Shown here: piece after piece, positions 36,101-43,401 of the stretch
Layout of the letters: each line of letters begins with the position of its first letter
How positions within the stretch are numbered: position 1 is the first letter of the stretch
Assembly (NCBI RefSeq): GCF_004762035.2
Contig: NZ_SIJK02000022.1
Span: forward strand, 30,305 to 94,304
DNA length: 64,000 bases
Reading direction: 5' to 3'
Source of the DNA: Candidatus Chloroploca mongolica
GTDB lineage: Bacteria; Chloroflexota; Chloroflexia; Chloroflexales; Chloroflexaceae
Position numbers and translations under genes: made by a program
The notes under the pieces: generated by a model
What the model was told of the DNA's origin: nothing
Seen by the model: only the letters and a program-made list of their open reading frames with translations
Databases searched by the model: none

Positions 36101-37990
36101 CAGTTGATCAAGCAGACCCGGCTCGAAGCGCCCATCGCCGCCGAGCCCCCCGACATACTTGCGCAACTCATCTTCAGCATACGGGGCCGACGAAATGCCC
36201 TGAAAGGTCTGGCCCCACGAGGCCCGCGTGACCTGGAGGGGTAGGCCGTCATCCCAGGTTTCCGACATCACGTAGGAACCTGGGGGCGCATTGTCGGCGA
36301 GCCAACGGGCCGCCATCACCCGCGAGTGAGGCTGGGCATAGATGCGGGTAAACGCATAGGCCCAACCCAGCGTGAGCAGGATGACGGAAAAGAGCAGCAC
36401 AGGTGGCATCTGGCGTTGCAGCGCGACGGGAAGTCGGGGTAGCGTGATTGGTGTGCGGCGCCACGACCACAGGCGCACGAGGCCCCAGGCTCCAAAGATG
36501 ATCAGCGGCCCATAGATCGGCAAGAGGTAGCGCAGCGTAATGACAAACTGCCCACCCTGCCAGAGAAAATAGAAAGTCACCCAGGCAAATGGCACCCATG
36601 CCGCACTGACCAACGGATCGTCACGGCCCGGCCAGAGCACCCGGCGCACCCCGCCAAGCCCAAAGGCGAGCCAGCCACCCCAGGCCGCCAGGCCCAGCGC
36701 TGGCCCCATCCCCCAGAGCACCATATTGCTCCAGGGAAAGAGGTACGCTGTGCGGGCGACCCACTGTTGCGACGGTGGAAAATCAACCTCGCCGCTGACG
36801 AGGCCGCTCACACTGCTGAGCCCCGACAGAAAGCGCGGCTCAAGGCGCACATCAAGGAACCCGGCGCCCTGCAGCAACCCCGCGCCGCCGTGCCCGTCAC
36901 TCACCACAACCGGCGAATCGGGGCGTGACCCGGTAAACGAATCGGGCGAGAGCGTCCGAAAACTCAACAGCGTCATTGCCCCGGCGAGCACTAGCAACGG
37001 AAAGTCGCGCCGCCAGAAGCGTGCCAGCAGAGGCCACACAAGTGACGGCAGGTACGTGGCTTGACCAGCCTGGCTGCGTTGGGTCTGCACAAAACGTGCT
37101 GCGGCAATCAGTGCCGCCACGATGGCCAGGCCACCGAGGGTCGCCATCGTAATCCGGTTGGCCATGGCCGCGCCGATGCTGAAACCAACGAGCGTTGCCA
37201 CGAGCAGGCCACCGCCCTGGGCCATCCGCACAATCCAGTAGATGCTCAACAGCGCAAAGAAGGTCGAAAAGATCGGATCAACAAAAAAATGGGACTGCTG
37301 GATCGGCATCACGGCCATCGCGCCAAGCAAAGCCGCGAGCAACCCCACGCGCACCCCAAAGAGGCGCCGCCCGATCAAATAGATCAAGAACAACGACCCG
37401 AGATCAAAAAGCACCGCGAGGCTCCGCCCAACCTTTTGGATATCGCCATACATCGTCAGATTGCGCCCCTCGGGGTTGAGCACGGCAATCAGCGGGGTCA
37501 GGCGAACAAAGCTTGCTTCGGGATTATCCACGAGGGGGCCGAGATCGGTGCGGCGTTCTTGCGGTCGCGTTGGATCAAGGCCAGCACGAGGTGGCCCATT
37601 GATACTCGGCACCTGCGCCGGAAAATTGGGTGTCCCATCGGGGCGCATATCGGGTGTCAGGGCAACGGCAGCCGTGCGGGCCATCCAGACTGGCAGGGGG
37701 CCATAGGCAAAAAACGGAAACCGGTCATTATTCCGCGGATTCAGCGGCGACCGCGCCGAATCATAGAGTTCACCGAGATTCGCAGGCAACCGGACATTGG
37801 AGGTAACATCGGCAAAAAAGCGCTCATCAGGATGCTGCCCCGTACCCGCATCCCAATCGGTGAGGCTGAGCGTACGAAAATAGGCCCCCAGCAAGAGAAT
37901 GAGCAACAGCAAAAGGCGCGACAGCCAGACAGGCATTGAACCTGCTAGCCGAGAGGCATGGGGAGGGGAGTTTGGTTGATCGTTATCCAT
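30110..37990 (-). CDS. Giant PMT-like/double DUF2298/TPR membrane protein (about 2626 aa)
   Basis: Four parts can be seen. Residues 1 to about 750: a PMT/ArnT-like glycosyltransferase region with DWDAGTGQHPDERFFADVT (acidic pair after the first helix). About 760-1520: a first DUF2298 module with GGTINYYYFGFVIVG and a soluble part ending VSYVYVGSVERDLYS. About 1580-2440: a second DUF2298 module with YINYYYYGFYLL and NYVYVGGVEHAIYP. About 2460-2626: TPR-like repeats (AERYRNLGRLDEAARILEA, DAGRYREAEEAYLRAARR). Each domain is normally a separate protein. ATG 37990 is preferred because a promoter ends 8 bases before it; upstream in-frame ATGs are at 37999 and 38026. Probably handles lipid-linked sugar transfer to a surface polymer (inference). 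Confidence 0.85.
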   Translation of the reverse strand: MDNDQPNSPPHASRLAGSMPVWLSRLLLLLILLLGAYFRTLSLTDWDAGTGQHPDERFFADVTSNVRLPANLGELYDSARSPLNPRNNDRFPFFAYGPLPVWMARTAAVALTPDMRPDGTPNFPAQVPSINGPPRAGLDPTRPQERRTDLGPLVDNPEASFVRLTPLIAVLNPEGRNLTMYGDIQKVGRSLAVLFDLGSLFLIYLIGRRLFGVRVGLLAALLGAMAVMPIQQSHFFVDPIFSTFFALLSIYWIVRMAQGGGLLVATLVGFSIGAAMANRITMATLGGLAIVAALIAAARFVQTQRSQAGQATYLPSLVWPLLARFWRRDFPLLVLAGAMTLLSFRTLSPDSFTGSRPDSPVVVSDGHGGAGLLQGAGFLDVRLEPRFLSGLSSVSGLVSGEVDFPPSQQWVARTAYLFPWSNMVLWGMGPALGLAAWGGWLAFGLGGVRRVLWPGRDDPLVSAAWVPFAWVTFYFLWQGGQFVITLRYLLPIYGPLIIFGAWGLVRLWSWRRTPITLPRLPVALQRQMPPVLLFSVILLTLGWAYAFTRIYAQPHSRVMAARWLADNAPPGSYVMSETWDDGLPLQVTRASWGQTFQGISSAPYAEDELRKYVGGLGGDGRFEPGLLDQLDQADYITLTSNRVYDSTSRLRMRYPALMRYYQALFNGELGFRLVAEVTSYPRIMGVEIPDQAAEEAFHVYDHPRVLIFAKTPAYSRQRAEALLINDLLWGEVYKSSVRVADRNVAALRLTDAQWPLYAAGGTWADFFQRPALLAALAPLFWVIILQLIGLATFALGFRWLRWLPDRGYSLAKMVGLLLVAYAAWLMGSLGNRPGIPGRGVEDALGWGPFPLAFAPTTLWLVTMPLLVAGAVAAWLNRASLADFWRTRRSAILGAELVFLSFLLLGLLLRWFNPDLWHYARGGEKPMDFAYFNAVLKSAAFPPYDPWHAGGTINYYYFGFVIVGALTHLSGVVPSIAYNLAVATIFALTAVGAWGLVYNVLAQPASASEHDLAKTGERRAIVAALLAPILLLVPGNLAQALWYLNGYAAEQATRGRGEWAYWDATRIVEGTVNEFPFFTFLFGDLHAHMLVMPLSLALLGLAVAYLRMLPYLRVVTSTPVWREMWGVIGLVVLMGLFAGVIRATNTWDYPSFVGLAGLIMAGAGWRASRAQLRGEQARWLWTLIWVAVPPLVMVLLGNLLIMPFTSNFATESFGLALWRDDRHASLLLQVALAQRTTLGEFLLLYGHWLVVTLVAGAMLARRWLKPVPLAVSAGVLVVLVVVMVSLGLPAILLLGPLVGVGIWMLWRMRRAPYDLVLPMLWLVAALGLGVLVEVVVVKGDVGRMNTVFKFGLHTWMLFALGAAALLPRLWAPGRNANRATALLRGTFVVLGAAALVYPLTATPARIGDRWNPEAPRGLNGAAFMQWINAERHGNAFALNEDAAAIAWLQAHVAGTPVILEAHQPSYQWAGRVATFTGLPTILGWEWHQIQQRNAVNANAAIAFRQQTIETIYTTTDVPIALDLLRDYGVSYVYVGSVERDLYSTDGLAKFATLTASGELERVFAEGQTAIYRVVNAGTPQMLTSDRVLDPPVMDLTPPLLLDTPVNQLPAVDEFAWNPFVRESSVASLLLWLAVFYGLAVLGLPTAVIIFGRWRDGGFVWARVLGLLLLGYAVWLPTSLGLWRYNYQGVLGGLILVAGLNLGLLGWLGRGAEATLSGRIRAGLRQMLAILRTKRRGIFWSEGIFLGGLLALALVRAFNPDLWHPIWGGEKPMEAGFLYAILRSPVMPPFDPFFSDGYINYYYYGFYLLSLPIKLTGTAPAIGFNLAVATLFALTVAGAFAIVSELTGRVRYGWLAVALVGILGNLASFFATGWSRGAAAVWQAFRGGSLSTFGERLGDWYIGPSRVIPNTINEFPAFTFLFADLHPHMIALPIALLLVACAFELSRYRHGHPAAERLPQAPRLAWYTTLVVSALSLGTLAVTNAWDVPIYALLLGLALLGGAWRSVGRGERGIPWAALGQAMVVAVLVIAGGLLLYAPFFDHYWAPVGGVGVVAWADGTQIRDYLVIYGFFLATLIPVLLGGLQRVWGQHRVAGDRPVVTALGISQRLSLGISASSLVYLVGLLLLITTLVPQLGLRMALALLLLVGLFLLGQRRLANATWYGFVLAWVGLAVSLGIELVYIRDHLAGGDWYRMNTVFKFGFQVWILLALATAISLPNLLRALRRTGGRPAQTAALTVQGLLLAMMALYPLAGIPSRIANRFEVQTGLTLDGSAFLAQAGFGYSCAAFGGCAPGMNEAFIDLRGDAEAIDWLNKEISGTPIVVQSNLSFYRGYGIRIAANTGLPTVVSALHVNEQRDPQVAARRDADVERFYKSPDVEEALRFLARYNVDYVYVGGVEHAIYPAEGLSKFKQMQGIYLDPVFATSAVQIYAVRGVPSSYARPEAEVGSSGITNLPGAPITAPASDLAELEAANRANPTDGPTAFGLAERYRNLGRLDEAARILEAPALANPDDIGVLHLWGDILADAGRYREAEEAYLRAARRQPNGGNWNKLGAALLSWGEFDKAEIALSQAVAANPNEPEPYFRLGQLFREIGDRDRARAMLETYLQLAPDGPWAAEARQLLQVE

Positions 37991-37997
37991 CGCGTTC

Positions 37998-38026
37998 ATT
38001 ATACAAACCCCATCCTTATGCGGCAA
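37998..38026 (-). promoter_or_regulatory. Promoter of the giant DUF2298 gene
   Basis: On the minus strand, TTGCCG (38021-38026) and TATAAT (37998-38003) are spaced by 17 bases. The TATAAT is followed by 7 bases and then ATG 37990, suggesting a leaderless transcript. Confidence 0.65.
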
Positions 38027-38038
38027 GTTGCCTTAACC

Positions 38039-38068
38039 TTGACAGTGCCAAAATGACAATGTTATACT
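38039..38068 (+). promoter_or_regulatory. Promoter of the SufR-like/SOD operon
   Basis: TTGACA (38039-38044) and TATACT (38063-38068) are separated by 18 bases. It is divergent from the giant-gene promoter and starts 13 bases from that promoter's -35. Transcription would start near 38075. Confidence 0.7.
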
Positions 38069-38148
38069 CGTTATAGGTTTCGTAATGCATGGTATGCGAT
38101 GCCAGTCATGATTCAGCGACAGTGCATCAGCATGAAAGCCGTAGAGCA

Positions 38149-38790
38149 ATGGATACCATCACGACTGAGCGTAAAGAGCAAGGTTCCACACGACGAAGCA
38201 TTCTCCAGTTGCTGCGTCGTTATGGTGAGATGACTGCGCTGGAGTTGAGTGAACACCTACGCATCGGCGCAGTTGGCATCCGCCAGCATCTTGCCATTCT
38301 CGAGCGCGACAAGCTTGTGTCTGTCTCGGGCTTGCGTCGTCAGATCGGGCGGCCTTCTAATCTCTATGTGCTGACACCCGAAGCCGAAGCTCGCTTTCCC
38401 AAACAGTACGACCGTCTGGTGCTTGATCTGTTGCACTATCTCGAACATATCGGTGGCGCGATGGTGCTCGAAGAGGTGCTCGAACAACGTCACGAAAGGA
38501 TGTTGCAAGAGTTTAGTCCTCACCTTGCTGATAAGAGTCGGCGTGAGAAAGTCGAAACGTTAGCTAACCTGCTTGCTGCGCAGGGTTATATGTGCGAGTG
38601 GGTCGAAGAAGATGATGGCTCCTTTGTGTTGACTGAGTACAATTGCCCGATTGACTGTGTTGCACGCAAGTACAGCCAGATCTGTCTTCAGGAAGAACGC
38701 CTCTACGAGGCGCTCCTTGGTGCGCCGCTTGTCCGTGAAAGTTCCATTGCCTGCGGTGAACATTGCTGCCGCTATCGTATCCCTGTGTAA
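38149..38790 (+). CDS. Iron-sulphur-type transcriptional regulator (SufR/DeoR-like)
   Basis: A 213-aa winged-helix regulator. TRRSILQLLRRYGEMTALEL and HLRIGAVGIRQHLAILERDKLV form the HTH, and RRQIGRPSNLYVLTPEAE is the wing, typical of the SufR/DeoR-like group. The C-terminal half has a cysteine cluster: NCPIDC, then QIC 8 residues later (first to third Cys: C-x12-C) and ACGEHCC near the end (C-x26/27-C), a layout reminiscent of the Fe-S SufR group. It probably senses iron-sulphur status or oxidants. It starts at ATG 38149 (an in-frame ATG at 38089 lies upstream). It is followed after 30 bases by superoxide dismutase, so it likely controls or accompanies it. Confidence 0.82.
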   Translation: MDTITTERKEQGSTRRSILQLLRRYGEMTALELSEHLRIGAVGIRQHLAILERDKLVSVSGLRRQIGRPSNLYVLTPEAEARFPKQYDRLVLDLLHYLEHIGGAMVLEEVLEQRHERMLQEFSPHLADKSRREKVETLANLLAAQGYMCEWVEEDDGSFVLTEYNCPIDCVARKYSQICLQEERLYEALLGAPLVRESSIACGEHCCRYRIPV

Positions 38791-38820
38791 TCTTTTCTGA
38801 ATATCAAAAGGAATGAATCT

Positions 38821-39435
38821 ATGCCGTTCGAATTGCTCGCCTTGCCATACGCCTATACTGCACTTGAGCCTCATATTGATGAGGCGACGATGCATTTTCA
38901 CCACGATAACCACCACAATACGTATATCACCAATTTGAACAATGCGCTCGCGAATTATCCCGATCTGCAGGACAAGAGTCTGGAAGCGTTGATTGGCGAC
39001 CTCGATGCGCTGCCCGAGGCTATTCGTATGGTGGTACGCAACAATGGCGGCGGCCACTGGAACCATACGCTTTTCTGGGAGACGATGGGGCCAAATGCTG
39101 GTGGTGAGCCGACTGGTGCGCTCGGTACCGCAATTGCGGCAGCGTTTGGTAGTTTTGCTGAGTTCAAAGAGAAGTTCAAAGCTGCTGCCATCGGTCGTTT
39201 TGGCTCTGGCTGGGCCTGGTTGGTTGTCAATCCTGATGGTACGGTTGCGATTACGAGCACGCCCAATCAGGATACGCCGGTGATGGAGGGCAAGAAGGCG
39301 ATCCTTGGTCTGGATGTCTGGGAGCACGCCTATTACCTGAAGTATCAGTACAAGCGTGCCGGCTATGTTGATGCCTGGTGGAATGTGGTGAACTGGGCGA
39401 AGGTTGCCGAGTTGTACGACGCGGCTCGTGCGTAA
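38821..39435 (+). CDS. sod: Superoxide dismutase (Fe/Mn family)
   Basis: 204 aa, normal length. [18 protein letters not shown] is the usual start, and [12 protein letters not shown] supplies the first ligand His27. [11 protein letters not shown] carries the second His, and [19 protein letters not shown] supplies Asp and the last His. [10 protein letters not shown] is the conserved helix. It cannot be assigned to Fe or Mn by eye. The protein has no signal peptide, so it is cytoplasmic. ATG 38821 has an AAGGA-type site upstream. The SufR-like regulator gene precedes it by 30 bases. Confidence 0.95.
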   Translation: MPFELLALPYAYTALEPHIDEATMHFHHDNHHNTYITNLNNALANYPDLQDKSLEALIGDLDALPEAIRMVVRNNGGGHWNHTLFWETMGPNAGGEPTGALGTAIAAAFGSFAEFKEKFKAAAIGRFGSGWAWLVVNPDGTVAITSTPNQDTPVMEGKKAILGLDVWEHAYYLKYQYKRAGYVDAWWNVVNWAKVAELYDAARA

Positions 39436-39450
39436 GCTATTGTTGCTTTC

Positions 39451-39492
39451 CACATAAAAAAACAGCCAGCTTTGCTGGCTGTTTTTTATGTG
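39451..39492 (+). terminator. Terminator of sod, bidirectional
   Basis: CACATAAAAAAACAGCCAGC and its complement flank a TTT loop, with long A and T runs on either side. It shares the AACAGCCAGC/GCTGGCTGTT core with the aroB and rpsR terminators and also serves the leftward amidase gene. Confidence 0.93.
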
Positions 39493-39518
39493 TAAGATAT
39501 AAGCTTACATACTGTGGC

Positions 39519-40646
39519 TCACGGACGTGGGTGGGGCGGTTCAAGTGGTTCGCCGGTGTCGCGGACGGCACTGGCCCTGATCCAGCCGAGATCCCATGAT
39601 CCCCCGTGAGTAAAGACGAGATACCAGTCAGCTTCGCGGCTTTGGGCAACTTGGACGAGTGGCTGCGCAGGGCCAACCCGCAGAAGCGGCGTCTGGCGTT
39701 CGTCGGCGCGCGGGAAGATGGGCGTGTCGGCGGCAATCGGACGCAACATGGCTGGCCCAATTGAAGCCCGATCGTCTGGATCTGCCGGGTGGTATGCTTC
39801 CAGGTACGCCAGAATGCCATTGGCTAGACCTGTAGCCATCCGTTCGGGTTGCTGAAAGATCAGCACCCGGTCATCAGGATGGGTCATAAACCCTCCCTCC
39901 AACAAAACGGCTGGCGTTGTCGGGGCAATGCTGTGCCAGTAGCGATAATAGGCAAAGGCATAGTAGGCCCGCATATCATACGATGGCCCAAGCGGATCAG
40001 CTGGCAAGCCTGTAGCAACAGGATATGTTGTGGCAATGGCTGCCTCGAGACGCTGCGAGGCGAGGGAAGCTCGGAAGGGCGTCGCCACCTTCCAGCCCCG
40101 CCGGGTCGCCGCCTGCGCCCCGGTCACTCCATCAACGTGGATGCTCACAAAGACATCAGCCTCATACCCAATCGGTACGGTTGCAGGCAGCAACTCGACC
40201 ACGACTCCTTCAGCCTCAAGGCGATCGCGGGTCAACTCGGCGATGACAAAATTGACTTCCCACTCATCGTAGCCGCGATAATAGGCCCCAGAAAACCTGC
40301 GTAGGGCCGCTTGCTCATCAGGATGATCTTCGATCTTCCAATGCCCAACTTGCAAACCAACGACAGGACGCAGGTCGGGCTGAGGTGTCGCCGTTGGTGT
40401 TGGCGTTGGCGGCACCCGCGTGGGAACGGGCGTTGCCGTAGGTAGCTTGGTCGCCGTTGGTACCTGCACGGCTGGCTCAGGCGCGGGCAGGCTATGTTTT
40501 GGCAATACCGCAGCGGTGTGCCGAGGTGGTTCCGTTGGGCTCGGAAGAGCGCCGGACGCAGGAACCAGACCACACGCACCTAGGATCAGGCTCATCAGGA
40601 GACACAGGATCAAGCCAGAGCGTACTGGAAAGGATTTTCTCACCAT
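39519..40646 (-). CDS. N-acetylmuramoyl-L-alanine amidase-like lipoprotein
   Basis: A 375-aa exported protein. Residues 1-25 are a signal peptide with lipobox LILGAC. A Pro/Thr-rich linker (about 30-95) leads to an amidase_3-type domain: GLQVGHWKIEDHPDE (Zn His and nearby acidic), VFVSIHVDG (second His) and LLEGGFMTHPDDRVL (catalytic Glu). The C-terminus (about 310-375: LRVGPAQPLVQVAQ onward) resembles a small SH3-like wall-binding domain. It cleaves the glycan-peptide bond in peptidoglycan outside the cytoplasmic membrane (family knowledge). It is 21 bases after rho and may be co-transcribed with it. Confidence 0.87.
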   Translation of the reverse strand: MVRKSFPVRSGLILCLLMSLILGACGLVPASGALPSPTEPPRHTAAVLPKHSLPAPEPAVQVPTATKLPTATPVPTRVPPTPTPTATPQPDLRPVVGLQVGHWKIEDHPDEQAALRRFSGAYYRGYDEWEVNFVIAELTRDRLEAEGVVVELLPATVPIGYEADVFVSIHVDGVTGAQAATRRGWKVATPFRASLASQRLEAAIATTYPVATGLPADPLGPSYDMRAYYAFAYYRYWHSIAPTTPAVLLEGGFMTHPDDRVLIFQQPERMATGLANGILAYLEAYHPADPDDRASIGPAMLRPIAADTPIFPRADERQTPLLRVGPAQPLVQVAQSREADWYLVFTHGGSWDLGWIRASAVRDTGEPLEPPHPRP

Positions 40647-40667
40647 AACATGAAATTGTAGACGTCG

Positions 40668-41885
40668 TTAATCGCGTTTGCCGAGGGTGGCAAGAAAATC
40701 CGCATTCGAGGTCGTTTTCGCCATGCGGGTGAGCATCAACTCGGTTCCATCATTGTCGCCCATCATGCTCACCATCCGGCGCAGTGCGTAGGTCTGCCGC
40801 AGCGTGGTCAGATCGAGCAGCAACTCTTCGCGGCGCGTGCCCGAACGATTGATATCAATCGCAGGGAAAATGCGTTTCTCGGCCAACTTCCGGTCGAGAT
40901 TAAGTTCCATATTGCCGGTGCCTTTGAACTCCTCAAAGATCACATCATCCATTTTGCTTCCGGTATCAACCAGACAGGTCGCCAGGATCGTCAACGAGCC
41001 ACCCTCTTCGATCGCTCGTGCCGAACCAAAGAAGCGTTTGGGTGGATAGAGGGCGACCGGGTCAATCCCGCCCGACAGCGTCCGCCCACTCGAAGGCATC
41101 GCGATATTATAGGCTCGGGCAAGACGGGTGAGCGAATCCATCAAAACGACCACGTGGCGTTTATGCTCAACCTGGCGACGTGCGCGTTCGAGGGTCAACT
41201 CGGCGACCCGAATATGATCCTCAACCGGCTCATCAAAGGTTGCCGCAATGACCTCGCCGTTGACCGAGCGCCGCATATCAGTTACTTCTTCGGGGCGTTC
41301 GCCGACGAGCAGGACAATCAAGCTCAAATCGGGATGGTTGGCCGTGAGCCCATTGGCAATAGCTTTGAGCAACATTGTCTTGCCAGCCTTGGGCTGGGCA
41401 ACAATCAAACCGCGCTGACCGCGCCCGATCGGGGCAATCAGATCGATCAAACGCGTTGAAAGAATCTGAGGTTCCGTCGCAAGGATCAGTTGTTCGTGTG
41501 GATGGATCGGGGTGAGTCGTTCGAAGATTGGGCGCTGTTGCGCTACTTCGGTCGAGACACCATTGACATGCTCAACCCAGAGCAACGACGGATAGCGTTC
41601 CCCTTCACGCGGGGGACGGACGCGTCCCGCAATGACATCGCCGGTGCGCAAGGCAAAGCGCCGGATCTGTGATTGAGCCACATAGATATCATTGCTGCCA
41701 CCGGGCAGCAGCCGTGGGCCTCGTAAAAAGCCAAACCCTTCGGGGCCAATGTCCAGCACCCCACTGCCGCCTGTGGTTGCCGCTAACTCTGGCCCGCCAG
41801 CTAGTTCACTAGCCTGGGCAGGCGGCGTTGGCAGTTGCGCCTCCTTTTCGTCAGGCACAATCCCCTTCTTTGATCCTCTTGGCAT
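40668..41885 (-). CDS. rho: Transcription termination factor Rho
   Basis: 405 aa. The N-terminus lacks a long domain and goes into the cold-shock-like RNA-binding part ([34 protein letters not shown]). The ATPase core has [18 protein letters not shown] (Walker A), [31 protein letters not shown] (Walker B), [10 protein letters not shown] and [20 protein letters not shown] (Q and R loop region). It ends [11 protein letters not shown]. The hexamer unwinds RNA to end transcription. AAAGGAGG lies about 10 bases upstream of ATG 41885. rpoA is 221 bases upstream. Confidence 0.96.
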   Translation of the reverse strand: MPRGSKKGIVPDEKEAQLPTPPAQASELAGGPELAATTGGSGVLDIGPEGFGFLRGPRLLPGGSNDIYVAQSQIRRFALRTGDVIAGRVRPPREGERYPSLLWVEHVNGVSTEVAQQRPIFERLTPIHPHEQLILATEPQILSTRLIDLIAPIGRGQRGLIVAQPKAGKTMLLKAIANGLTANHPDLSLIVLLVGERPEEVTDMRRSVNGEVIAATFDEPVEDHIRVAELTLERARRQVEHKRHVVVLMDSLTRLARAYNIAMPSSGRTLSGGIDPVALYPPKRFFGSARAIEEGGSLTILATCLVDTGSKMDDVIFEEFKGTGNMELNLDRKLAEKRIFPAIDINRSGTRREELLLDLTTLRQTYALRRMVSMMGDNDGTELMLTRMAKTTSNADFLATLGKRD

Positions 41886-42048
41886 AGGCGCTCTTTCCTC
41901 CTTTCATCTGGACAACACCAGACAAAACGCACACGATGGAGTGTACGAGACTTCGATGTGGATACACGAGCAGGTAGTAGCACGCACTGGTGAGGGAAAC
42001 AGGAGCGACACGGTGTCGTGTGCTTCCTGGTTATGCTGGGCATAAGGG

Positions 42049-42073
42049 GCGGAGAGGAAGGTATCCTCTCCGC
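42049..42073 (-). terminator. Hairpin downstream of rpoA
   Basis: Perfect 10-bp arms (GCGGAGAGGA / TCCTCTCCGC) around a 5-base loop. It lies 34 bases beyond the rpoA stop on the minus strand. A second small hairpin, TTATGC-TGG-GCATAA, is at 42031-42045. No strong T-run follows, so it may be only a partial terminator before the rho leader. Confidence 0.55.
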
Positions 42074-42106
42074 GAAAATCTGGCTAAACGCATCGGGAAT
42101 GATGAC

Positions 42107-43123
42107 TCACGAGGTTGGCGATGGTTCGGCCTGGTCAGACAAAAACTCGTGTCCCTCGTGCTCGCTGCCTTCGAGGGCAAACTGATCGCCAGTCTCAAGG
42201 TAGCCAAAGGTGGCGAGACGCAGCCGAATCTCTTCGACACCCTTGGGCCCCAGGTTGCGAATACCCTGGAGGGCGCGGTCATCAAGTTCAAGCAGGCGTC
42301 CGATCGTCGTAATATCAGCACGACGCAGACTATTATAGGTACGCGTACTCAACCCTAGTTCGTCAATCGTGCGATTATACACATCAGCAGGGATCGCACG
42401 GCCCACGGGGGCGACCACTTCAGCCGATGGTTCAGGTTGATCAAAGATCGCAATGCGCCCAAAATGCTGGGTCAACACCTGCGCAGCATGCCCCAGCGCA
42501 TCACCCGGCTTGATGGTTCCATCTGTCCAGATCTCAAGAATCAACCGCTCATAGATGGTATCAAAGCTCTCCCCTACCTGCTCAACCAGAAAATTGACCT
42601 GAGGGACAGGATTGAAGAGCGCATCAATCGCAATTTCGCCAATACTGAGACCACTATTATTATCGGCAAGGCTAGTACCACGCCCACGCTCAGCGGTCAA
42701 CTGCATCTCAAGCATCGACTCATCGTCAATCGTACAGAGATAATGCTGAGGATTGACAATTTCGACGGTGCTCGGTGCATCAATATCACTCGCAAACACC
42801 GGGCCAGGGCCGCGCTTGACCAGTTGCATCGTGACGGCACGCTCAGAATATGAGCGCAGACGGAGGCCCTTGACATTCAAGACCAATTGCGTGCCATCTT
42901 CAATCACCCCTGGTATCGTCGAAAATTCGTGAATGACCCCGCCCAGTTTGATCCGCGTGATGGCAGCCCCTGGGATCGACGAAAAAAGAACTCGTCGCAA
43001 CGCATTGCCCAGAGGACTCCCATGACCACGTTCGAGTGGTTCAATCGCAAAACGTCCATAATTCGTACCCGCCGCAATCAGGTGTACCCGCGGCTGGATG
43101 ATCAACGGCTCTGATTTCTGCAT
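42107..43123 (-). CDS. rpoA: DNA-directed RNA polymerase subunit alpha
   Basis: 338 aa. The N-terminal domain has YGRFAIEPLERGHGSPLGNA, LFSSIPGAAITRIKLGGV and HEFSTIPGVIED, the dimerisation region, and VNPQHYLCTIDDESMLEMQL follows. The C-terminal domain has STRTYNSLRRADITTIGRLL and RNLGPKGVEEIRLRL, with equivalents of the DNA-binding Arg265, Asn268, Gly296 and Lys298. The frame reaches 43177, but MQKSEPLIIQPRV at ATG 43123 is the family start. In most bacteria rpoA lies in the rpsM-rpsK-rpsD-rplQ operon; here it sits alone beside rho. It may be a second copy. Confidence 0.95.
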   Translation of the reverse strand: MQKSEPLIIQPRVHLIAAGTNYGRFAIEPLERGHGSPLGNALRRVLFSSIPGAAITRIKLGGVIHEFSTIPGVIEDGTQLVLNVKGLRLRSYSERAVTMQLVKRGPGPVFASDIDAPSTVEIVNPQHYLCTIDDESMLEMQLTAERGRGTSLADNNSGLSIGEIAIDALFNPVPQVNFLVEQVGESFDTIYERLILEIWTDGTIKPGDALGHAAQVLTQHFGRIAIFDQPEPSAEVVAPVGRAIPADVYNRTIDELGLSTRTYNSLRRADITTIGRLLELDDRALQGIRNLGPKGVEEIRLRLATFGYLETGDQFALEGSEHEGHEFLSDQAEPSPTS

Positions 43124-43295
43124 AGCGCTCTCGTTGTCTCTGCTCGCTCTGATCCATGATCCTGCGCCCAGGATCATCGTGTTCTGCTACGTCTGGATCG
43201 TATGAAGGATAACAGTGGCTATCAACACTAATTGGGCCGAACGCATCTGCGTCGCCCATTCAGCAAGTGAGTGACTTATTTTTGATCACGTGAGT

Positions 43296-43323
43296 ATTGT
43301 AGCGCATCCCTGTCATTTTGCAA
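43296..43323 (-). promoter_or_regulatory. Promoter of rpoA
   Basis: On the minus strand, TTGCAA (43318-43323) and TACAAT (43296-43301) are separated by 16 bases. It lies about 170 bases upstream of ATG 43123. Confidence 0.5.
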
Positions 43324-43401
43324 CTATCCGATGTTGACGCTGGCGGGTATAATATCCGTACAATGGCAAGTTCCCTATGCCACCAACTGAAATGCAAGGC
43401 G

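Noticed and set aside
37061..37939. Plus-strand open frame of 292 codons inside the giant gene
   Set aside because: Antisense shadow of a membrane-protein gene; low-complexity His/Arg/Gln-rich product without motifs.
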